Source: Saprospiraceae bacterium (GTDB lineage Bacteria > Bacteroidota > Bacteroidia > Chitinophagales > Saprospiraceae). From it: a DNA stretch of 5,319 nt. The stretch spans positions 1 to 5,319 of the forward strand of contig JALVEF010000049.1 in assembly GCA_027031185.1 (NCBI GenBank), written 5' to 3'. Positions 1 to 4,229 of this stretch are shown here, in pieces; within the stretch, counting starts at the first letter, position 1, and each line of letters opens with the position of its first letter. The translations under genes and the position numbers were made by a program. Below the pieces are notes generated by a model. It did not search any database. It was not told where the DNA came from and saw nothing but the letters and a program-made list of their open reading frames with translations.

Positions 1-1788
1 ACCACCACCGGCAGAGCCGGGGTTGAGTGTGAAAGTGGTGGCGGTGCCATAGGCCGCAGTCGCCGGTGTCACCGTATAGCCCGCTGGCACGCTCACCGTA
101 TAGTCGGCGGCCAGGTTGTAGCCTGTCGGGTTGAGCGTAAACGTGATAAAGTCGTCTGTCGGGTCGCCTGAAGTGCCGTTATCGTTACATTGGTCATTGG
201 CTGCTACGTGGCCCGGATCGGTGATCACACTGGAAGCATCACGAAAATCCACATCCTGCGTCATAGGCACGGCGTTATTGCCATCAGAAGCTACATCGCC
301 ATCCGCATCCCCTAAGGTAGAAGGGTTCGGGTCGTTAATATGGTCATTGGCATCCCAAATGGACAACTGCGAATCAAAGTTATCATCCAACCCGTCTGTG
401 TCTGCATCTATACCCGATTCGATGTTGGATGCATTGTTGTTTTCTTGGATGTCAGGGAAATCATCATTATCCGAGTTGGCATCCAAATAGTCGGGGAGGT
501 CCGCACCATCGGTATTGACCGGGGAAAGAGGCGACCCATAGGTATCATAAGCATCATCTACGCCGTTGAGATCGGTATCCGCGCCGGAGGGCGGCAAATA
601 CGCTGCCGTCGTCTGTGCCTCTATATTGTCGGGGATGCCGTCGCCGTCGGCATCTATATCCAGGAAATTGGGATAATTGTCTCCATCCTCGGCACTTTCG
701 GCAATGGTATAGTTGATGGCACCGGACTCCGGTGCAGTCTCCACTGCATCCGGCAAGCCGTTGGTTCCTACACTGCCGTCAATCATCCCATCGCGATCGG
801 TGTCAAGAGCACCGTTGCCATTCTCTACCAAGTCATAAATGCCATCATCATCGGAATCCAGATCGAATACGTTGACGATACCATCCAGGTCAAAATCCAG
901 GAAATAGGTATGGGGGTTGGCAAAATTATTCACGCATGCAAATTCGATACTGTGCAAACGCTCCTCATAAACATTATCCTGATGAGCGACGGCACCCACC
1001 CGTATCATGAGTTCTGACTTCCGGATATAGCGAACGGCCAAGTTGACTTCCGGGTATGCATTGCTGGCACCAGGATTGGAATATGTGGGGCCAGTGGCCC
1101 TCACCCAGCCATTGTCAGATATGATAAGGTCCGTCGGATCTTCAACGGTATAAGACGTGGGCAGATTGGCATAATTTTCTTCTGAAAGTTCATTTTCTCC
1201 GTCAATATCATTAAAATTGACAAAAAAGTTTTGGATGACTGTGGGCGTTGTCGTACCGGAAAGAACAAATTGGATGCGATACTCCACATAAGCGTGGTCC
1301 CCTGCATTGGGGATCACGCAGCCGGTGATCGGCTTAAAATGGGAAGCGTCGGATAAGTTGTCATCAATATCAGCGATATAGGCGTTGACGATATCTTCAA
1401 CCGTCACCAGCGCATCAATACCGGCAGCCACGCTGGAATAGCGATAGACCGCACCGACCGATTTATCCGTACCTGACTCCAATACAGCCGGCCCGGTAAA
1501 ATCCATTGAAAAAGAGGAACACGCCGGGTGAAAATTCGTTCTGTCGAATCCCCGCTCATCCACATCAAGAATACCATCATTATCATCATCCAAGTCCAGG
1601 GTATCCACTATACCGTCGTTGTCCGTATCGGGAAGTGGTACATCATCACTGGTACTGTCGTTGTCATCAGCATCCGAAGGATTGACGACAACACCTCCCA
1701 TACCGGAATCTGCTCCTTGTAACCAGACAACCGTTGGGGAGACAGTAACCAGCACAGCCAGTGAAAAGACTATTAGCTTCTTAAACAT
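1..1788 (-). CDS. Secreted TSP3-like calcium-binding repeat protein (C-terminus beyond window)
   Basis: The frame is open for 596 codons from ATG at 1788-1786 to the left edge, with no stop or frameshift. An in-frame TAG at 1815-1813 and no other ATG fix the start. Residues 1-24 form a signal peptide (Lys-Lys, then a hydrophobic core). Residues 36-75 are very acidic, with DxDxDGxxD-type motifs. Residues 85-290 hold an uncharacterised, probably beta-rich domain with Cys90, Cys157 and Cys285 and the segment NFNDIDGE near 191-198. Residues 297-470 carry a second run of TSP3-like motifs. Residues 530-596 begin a Thr/Pro/Gly-rich beta module (VSVPAGYTVTPA, then FTLNPGSAGGG) seen in giant Bacteroidota surface proteins. 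Such proteins commonly end in a gliding-motility-associated or type IX secretion C-terminal domain, which would lie outside the window. I infer a Ca2+-stabilised extracellular or adhesin-like role; the exact function is unknown. Confidence 0.9.
   Translation of the reverse strand, partial: MFKKLIVFSLAVLVTVSPTVVWLQGADSGMGGVVVNPSDADDNDSTSDDVPLPDTDNDGIVDTLDLDDDNDGILDVDERGFDRTNFHPACSSFSMDFTGPAVLESGTDKSVGAVYRYSSVAAGIDALVTVEDIVNAYIADIDDNLSDASHFKPITGCVIPNAGDHAYVEYRIQFVLSGTTTPTVIQNFFVNFNDIDGENELSEENYANLPTSYTVEDPTDLIISDNGWVRATGPTYSNPGASNAYPEVNLAVRYIRKSELMIRVGAVAHQDNVYEERLHSIEFACVNNFANPHTYFLDFDLDGIVNVFDLDSDDDGIYDLVENGNGALDTDRDGMIDGSVGTNGLPDAVETAPESGAINYTIAESAEDGDNYPNFLDIDADGDGIPDNIEAQTTAAYLPPSGADTDLNGVDDAYDTYGSPLSPVNTDGADLPDYLDANSDNDDFPDIQENNNASNIESGIDADTDGLDDNFDSQLSIWDANDHINDPNPSTLGDADGDVASDGNNAVPMTQDVDFRDASSVITDPGHVAANDQCNDNGTSGDPTDDFITFTLNPTGYNLAADYTVSVPAGYTVTPATAAYGTATTFTLNPGSAGGG
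379..900 (-). repeat. TSP3-like acidic repeat array
   Basis: Residues 297-470 of the TSP3-like protein form an irregular array of Asp-rich loops. Examples are DFDLDGIVN, DSDDDGIYD, DTDRDGMID, DIDADGDGIPDNIE, DTDLNGVDD and DADTDGLDD. They are separated by short linkers such as NGLPDAVE and TDGADLPDYLD. This is the usual organisation of TSP3-like stalks in Bacteroidota exoproteins. GAT/GAC codons dominate, so the opposite strand reads as long Ile/Val-rich open frames without biological meaning. Confidence 0.8.
1564..1629 (-). repeat. TSP3-like acidic motifs, N-terminal pair
   Basis: Residues 54-75 of the TSP3-like protein contain two back-to-back motifs, DTDNDGIVD and DLDDDNDGILD. The spacing of Asp/Asn side chains around a Gly matches the Ca2+-binding loops of thrombospondin type 3 repeats. 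Ca2+ binding is inferred from the motif. The pair sits just after the signal peptide and before the uncharacterised domain, so that domain is flanked by acidic repeats on both sides. Confidence 0.75.
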
Positions 1789-1820
1789 TAGCCAAAACGA
1801 TAATGCTACCGGCTAATGTT
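1784..1820 (-). promoter_or_regulatory. Inverted repeat enclosing the start codon of the TSP3-like gene
   Basis: AACATTAGCC (1784-1793) and GGCTAATGTT (1811-1820) are perfect 10-bp inverted arms separated by 17 bases. On the minus-strand transcript the downstream arm contains the AUG at 1788-1786, so a folded leader would bury the start codon. The same palindrome could instead be a DNA operator. The arms and their placement are visible in the sequence; the regulatory role is inferred. Confidence 0.5.
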
Positions 1821-1828
1821 CAAAAATA
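1821..1828 (-). promoter_or_regulatory. Proximal -7 box candidate for the TSP3-like gene
   Basis: The minus strand reads TATTTTTG, matching the Bacteroidota -7 consensus TAnnTTTG, 33 bases before the ATG. No TTG is found 17-23 bases upstream and the region is T-rich, so this may be chance. If it is used, transcription would start inside the inverted repeat and the full hairpin could not form in RNA. Confidence 0.3.
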
Positions 1829-1833
1829 CTGCC

Positions 1834-1867
1834 AAAAAAACGGAAGATGATTGTTATCATCTTTTTT
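1834..1867. terminator. Terminator-like hairpin with T-tracts on both sides
   Basis: AAGATGAT (1844-1851) and ATCATCTT (1856-1863) form a perfect 8-bp stem with a 4-base loop. Read on the plus strand, the stem runs into a T-tract ending at 1867. Read on the minus strand, it is followed after three bases by seven T (1840-1834). It lies after the beta-barrel gene and before the TSP3-like gene, so it could end the former transcript or attenuate the latter. The stem is A/T-rich, so strength is doubtful. Confidence 0.4.
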
Positions 1868-1948
1868 GGGAAATAGCACTACGATTCCGGCCAATGAGTA
1901 ATACTCCACCAATCTCCTAAGCCAACTCGAAAAGTGATATAGCACATA

Positions 1949-1977
1949 CAAAGGTAAACGGCATACAGGTATTCAAA
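1949..1977 (-). promoter_or_regulatory. Distal promoter of the TSP3-like gene
   Basis: The minus strand carries TTTG (1977-1974), 17 bases, then TACCTTTG (1956-1949), a full match to the Bacteroidota TTTG / TAnnTTTG promoter. It begins two bases past the stop codon of the upstream beta-barrel gene. Transcription would start near 1942, giving a leader of about 150 bases that includes both the terminator-like hairpin and the start-codon inverted repeat. Confidence 0.6.
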
Positions 1978-1978
1978 C

Positions 1979-2731
1979 TCAATATTCCACATCGCTGCCG
2001 GAATCACCGACAAAGAGCGGGAGCGAAAAACCCACCAGGAAGTTCATCAATCGGTCTGCGCGACGACGTGTGTCGGCCCGCATCAAGTCATAATCCCAGG
2101 AGCGCAAACTCCGGGTGCCCGCCAGTGTCCATTCCACGCCGGCAATCAAATTGATATAGCGGTTGAGTGACGTGTGCTGATATCCGACAAAAGGCGCCAA
2201 ATACAAACCACCCGTCAGCCGGTCATAGCCCTTGGCATATTCCCCCTGAAATTGCCGGGCCGAATCAAACTGGTCTTGGACCTTGATGCGATGGCGAATG
2301 AATCCGCCGCTCAGGCTCAAACGAATACCGGATCGCGGATTGCGGGCCGGATGGACGGGAAATAGCTTCCCAATGTGGACTCCTGCCCACCAACCGCGCT
2401 CCCTCAGGATGATTTGTGTTGCCGTCCGGTCAGTACCAAAAACCCAGCCCTGGGCATTGCGAAACAAGGCGGCCACATCCTCTTTTACACGACTACCGTA
2501 AAAAAAAGCCGCCCGCATCCCAAAAGCAACGGCATGGCGGCCAGTCATCCATTCCGCATCTATCCCCACGGCCTGGCTTGGACCAAATCGCATCTTTAAG
2601 TCACCTCCCGGTATCTGGTATGCCCAATGAAAGTGCAGATAGATGGTATTGATATCATTGCGGAAGTGGCGTTGGGCCTGCAAGCCGGACAGGTTGATAA
2701 TAAGCAAGACAAAGGCCGGTAAAATTCTCAT
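1979..2731 (-). CDS. Putative outer-membrane beta-barrel protein, conserved Bacteroidota type
   Basis: The protein has 250 residues from ATG at 2731-2729. A TTG 21 bases further upstream keeps the frame open but lies inside the predicted -7 box, so ATG is preferred. Residues 1-20 (MRILPAFVLLIINLSGLQAQ) are a signal peptide cleaved near the '-AQ'. The rest alternates short amphipathic stretches with Gly and aromatic residues, as expected of a barrel of roughly 8-10 strands. It ends ...DVEY; an aromatic C-terminal residue is typical of barrel proteins. Segments GTDRTATQIILRERGWW, NPRSGIRLSL, KGYDRLTGG and a closing LPLFVGD look like a widespread uncharacterised Bacteroidota family that I recognise from memory only. 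Role and partners are unknown. It appears monocistronic, with its own promoter and a promoter for the next gene right after its stop. Confidence 0.8.
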   Translation of the reverse strand: MRILPAFVLLIINLSGLQAQRHFRNDINTIYLHFHWAYQIPGGDLKMRFGPSQAVGIDAEWMTGRHAVAFGMRAAFFYGSRVKEDVAALFRNAQGWVFGTDRTATQIILRERGWWAGVHIGKLFPVHPARNPRSGIRLSLSGGFIRHRIKVQDQFDSARQFQGEYAKGYDRLTGGLYLAPFVGYQHTSLNRYINLIAGVEWTLAGTRSLRSWDYDLMRADTRRRADRLMNFLVGFSLPLFVGDSGSDVEY

Positions 2732-2749
2732 CACGAAGAGATTAGCGGA

Positions 2750-2757
2750 CAAAGATA
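2750..2757 (-). promoter_or_regulatory. -7 box for the beta-barrel gene
   Basis: The minus strand reads TATCTTTG, an exact TAnnTTTG match whose last base is 18 bases before the chosen ATG. Transcription would begin about 13 bases upstream of the start codon, giving a very short leader. No TTTG is seen at the usual spacing upstream, so the -33 element is absent or degenerate. Confidence 0.5.
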
Positions 2758-2793
2758 GGCGTTTCGCATCATTAGAAGAGACCGGTAGTGCTC

Positions 2794-2869
2794 AAACAGT
2801 TACAAACCAAAGACAGGCGCGAAAAGGCCATTTTAGCGCAAAAACAGCGGGTACCTAAACAGTTACAAA
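2794..2869. repeat. 13-bp direct repeat pair, 63 bp apart
   Basis: AAACAGTTACAAA occurs at 2794-2806 and again at 2857-2869. The starts are exactly 63 bases apart, about six helical turns. Both copies have the same orientation, and the second overlaps the T-tract of the neighbouring terminator. The pair lies between genes 3 and 2, upstream of the beta-barrel promoter. It could be a pair of protein-binding sites or leftover ends of a mobile element; nothing else in the window has this motif. Confidence 0.6.
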
Positions 2870-2898
2870 AAAATAAGGACACCGGGCGGTGTCCTTAT
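2867..2898 (-). terminator. Intrinsic terminator of the exported unknown gene
   Basis: ATAAGGACACC (2873-2883) and GGTGTCCTTAT (2888-2898) form a perfect 11-bp stem with a 4-base loop. On the minus strand it is followed directly by six T (2872-2867). It lies 35 bases past the stop codon of the upstream minus-strand gene, the classic arrangement for a strong rho-independent terminator. A smaller inverted repeat, ATGGCC / GGCCAT (2916-2934), sits between the stop codon and this hairpin. Confidence 0.9.
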
Positions 2899-2933
2899 CC
2901 AAATCGCTTTTTGGGATGGCCTGCTCCCGGCCA

Positions 2934-3509
2934 TTAGTAATTGAGCGTCAATTGGTACATCTCTTCTTTGTACTGTGCAATACCGTGGATAATTAATAAC
3001 ACCGGTACCTTGTACATTGTCTTTTCAAAATCGGCATCAGAAATGGCTCGAACCAGACCAATATCCGTATGCTTCATTCCGAGGTTATAGTCTTGTGTGA
3101 TGGCGTCCAAGTAAGGGGACATATTCAGCATGGAAGCCGGCGTCTCCCGGCTGTCCTCTATGGATTGCTGAAAACACAACATACCGGCCGTCAGATTGGA
3201 ATTCATTGCCAGAGAAGCCAAATCCGGTGACGCCATAGCCCAGTCATTTACCGGGACACGTACATCGTCATTGAGCAGATCAGCGATCAGACGACTATAC
3301 CCGTCCCGCGATGTATTTGCCAAATAACCGGAAGCTAACAATTTCTGCTCAAAATGGCCAAAAACCGCATCCACATCAATCGGATCATTGTCTAAGTTAC
3401 GAAGCCGCTCAGCATAACACTGCTTCACCATGTGCTCAGCCGGCACTTGGGCTTTTCCAAGATTGGCAATCATCATCAGTACAAAAAGAACTACTACTCT
3501 GGTCATCAT
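2934..3509 (-). CDS. Exported protein of unknown function
   Basis: The protein has 191 residues from ATG at 3509-3507 (a second ATG follows immediately) to TAA at 2936-2934. The frame stays open to a TTG at 3674, but the extra 55 residues precede the signal peptide and have no coding character, so the internal ATG is preferred. Residues 1-20 (ending NLGKA before Gln21) are a signal peptide; no lipobox Cys is seen. The mature part has two cysteines (Cys31, Cys112) that could form a disulfide. Its Leu/Ala/Asp/Glu-rich composition suggests a mainly alpha-helical fold. A hydrophobic stretch, VPVLLIIHGI (168-177), is too short for a clear membrane anchor. I do not recognise the family. It is a single-gene transcript with its own terminator, divergent from the modular gene at 4230. 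A periplasmic or secreted location is inferred. Confidence 0.75.
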   Translation of the reverse strand: MMTRVVVLFVLMMIANLGKAQVPAEHMVKQCYAERLRNLDNDPIDVDAVFGHFEQKLLASGYLANTSRDGYSRLIADLLNDDVRVPVNDWAMASPDLASLAMNSNLTAGMLCFQQSIEDSRETPASMLNMSPYLDAITQDYNLGMKHTDIGLVRAISDADFEKTMYKVPVLLIIHGIAQYKEEMYQLTLNY

Positions 3510-3572
3510 TTGGGTGCTAATTTGGGGGTGAACAATAAAATCCCTGAGTGGCACAGCGAGCGCATGTGGATA

Positions 3573-3602
3573 CAAACGGTACCCGCAGCAACCGTGCACA
3601 AA
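3573..3602 (-). promoter_or_regulatory. Imperfect promoter candidate for the exported unknown gene
   Basis: The minus strand carries TTTG (3602-3599), 17 bases, then TACCGTTTG (3581-3573). The -7 box has one extra base compared with TAnnTTTG. It lies about 64 bases before the ATG at 3509. The spacing is good and the box imperfect, so support is moderate; a second candidate lies farther upstream at 3815-3848. Confidence 0.35.
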
Positions 3603-3636
3603 CTCCTCAAAAATCAGAATATGTTCAGGGAAGATT

Positions 3637-3655
3637 TCACCGGCTTCGCCGGTGA
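3637..3655. repeat. GC-rich hairpin upstream of the exported unknown gene
   Basis: TCACCGGC (3637-3644) and GCCGGTGA (3648-3655) are perfect 8-bp arms around the 3-base loop TTC. It is the most stable small hairpin in this intergenic region. It has no flanking T-tract, so it is not a standard terminator. It could be a leader structure if transcription starts upstream of 3655, or a REP-like element; copy number elsewhere is unknown. Confidence 0.5.
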
Positions 3656-3754
3656 TGGGTGGTAGTGCTTCCAACCAGTAGTGTAGTAGTGTTCCTCATA
3701 GGGATATCCGCATAGCCGGGAAAGGCCGTCGGACAGATACAATGAGAACGGATA

Positions 3755-3793
3755 TCAACAACTAAAAATTGCAGAAGGGGCGCTCTTTTTCAT
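3755..3793 (-). other. Possible 12-codon mini-ORF (leader peptide or chance)
   Basis: An ATG at 3793-3791 opens a 12-residue frame (MKKSAPSAIFSC) ending in TGA at 3757-3755. It lies about 22 bases below a candidate minus-strand -7 box and begins with the common ATG-AAA-AAG start. It could be a leader peptide in a long 5' region of the exported unknown gene, the start of a decayed gene, or chance. I cannot tell which, and I do not call it a gene. Confidence 0.15.
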
Positions 3794-3814
3794 CGTTTCG
3801 TTCTCATCGCGGCG

Positions 3815-3848
3815 TAAAGATAGAATATTTGATTTGGACTTTCCCAAA
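3815..3848 (-). promoter_or_regulatory. Second minus-strand promoter candidate in the divergent region
   Basis: The minus strand carries TTTG (3848-3845), 22 bases, then TATCTTTA (3822-3815), one mismatch from TAnnTTTG. It is preceded by long A/T tracts (3846-3891), common upstream of active Bacteroidota promoters. It points toward the exported unknown gene, but the leader would be about 300 bases, or it may serve the mini-ORF below it. Confidence 0.35.
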
Positions 3849-4102
3849 AAAAACCGAATTTTTTTTAAAAACTTTTTTTCTGTCTTCTTGGGTAGGGAAA
3901 ACATTTGGATTTTCGTTATATGGATAGGCTGGGCCTTGCCGCTTGATGGCCACCGGAGCACAACCCGACACTTTCCGCCACCTAAAAAACACCAAAAGCG
4001 GTCCGGATAGCGTCCCGCTTTCCCCTTGACAAAACATTGTCTGCAAAATGCAAGACTATTTTGCAATGCCAAAAGCCGGCTTACATTTTTCACCACCAAT
4101 GC

Positions 4103-4133
4103 TTGACAAACCGGATACAGACCATTACCTTTG
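4103..4133 (+). promoter_or_regulatory. Promoter of the modular secreted-protein gene
   Basis: TTG (4103-4105, in the context TTGACA) is followed after 20 bases by TACCTTTG (4126-4133), an exact Bacteroidota -7 box. Transcription would start near 4140, leaving a leader of about 90 bases before the ATG at 4230. This is one of the two best promoter matches in the window. Confidence 0.65.
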
Positions 4134-4176
4134 CCGATATCACTTTTGCTACTTAGGTAATGATCGCAAACTGCAC

Positions 4177-4226
4177 TTTGGTTTTGGAGGTTGAGTCTTT
4201 CTTTTTCTCACCACACTAAAACCAAA
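4177..4226 (+). promoter_or_regulatory. Leader inverted repeat just upstream of the modular gene start
   Basis: TTTGGTTTT (4177-4185) and AAAACCAAA (4218-4226) are 9-bp complementary arms around a 32-base pyrimidine-rich loop. The downstream arm ends three bases before the ATG. It covers the A-rich segment that Bacteroidota ribosomes probably use in place of a Shine-Dalgarno. A GGAGG at 4186-4190 is too far (about 40 bases) to be the ribosome binding site. Pairing is mostly A-U, so the structure may be weak; regulation is inferred. Confidence 0.35.
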
Positions 4227-4229
4227 AGC

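Larger units (their letters stand above)
3510..4229. other. 720-base divergent intergenic region, no convincing gene
   Basis: This separates the leftward exported unknown gene from the rightward modular gene. It holds promoter candidates on both strands, the GC-rich hairpin at 3637-3655 and three TAGTG units near 3680-3694. Runs of A and T lie at 3846-3891. TGCAAAAT / ATTTTGCA (4042-4065) is an 8-bp inverted repeat, and AAGCCGGCTT (4073-4082) is a 10-bp palindrome. CTTGACAAA occurs twice (4025-4033, 4102-4110), the second copy forming part of the rightward promoter. Two overlapping minus-strand frames of 80 and 114 codons pass through here, but they cross the A/T tracts, give Lys/Phe-rich low-complexity translations and lack signal peptides or recognisable motifs. 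I see no tRNA or known riboswitch. Confidence 0.6.

Noticed and set aside
340..1017. Plus-strand open frame of 225 codons, Ile/Val/Gly-rich
   Set aside because: It is the antisense of the Asp-rich repeat region: GAT/GAC codons read as ATC/GTC on the other strand, which removes stops and yields Ile/Val runs. The minus-strand frame has a signal peptide and clear motifs, so this one is a shadow. The same applies to the plus frames at 131-490 and 1528-1816.
1844..1863. Terminator of a plus-strand gene
   Set aside because: The plus-strand T-tract fits, but no plus-strand gene lies to its left, so a role on the minus strand is more sensible.
2732..2752. TTG start extending the beta-barrel protein by seven residues
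   Set aside because: The TTG forms part of the TATCTTTG -7 box, so it would not be transcribed; the ATG at 2731 gives a standard signal peptide.
2174..2858. Overlapping plus-strand frames of 63-78 codons opposite the beta-barrel gene
   Set aside because: They overlap each other in different frames, have basic, Pro/Arg-rich compositions typical of antisense reading, and lie opposite a convincing coding region.
2794..2869. CRISPR array or insertion sequence
   Set aside because: There are only two 13-base direct copies with one spacer-like gap, no repeat of CRISPR length, no cas gene, no transposase and no inverted terminal repeats in the window.
3510..3674. TTG start extending the exported unknown protein by 55 residues
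   Set aside because: The extension would put the signal peptide in the middle of the protein, includes the GC-rich hairpin and a promoter candidate, and has no coding character.
3755..4099. Minus-strand frames of 114 and 80 codons in the divergent region
   Set aside because: They overlap in two frames, run through homopolymer A/T tracts and the rightward promoter area, and give Lys/Phe-rich low-complexity products with no export signal although every supported gene here has one.
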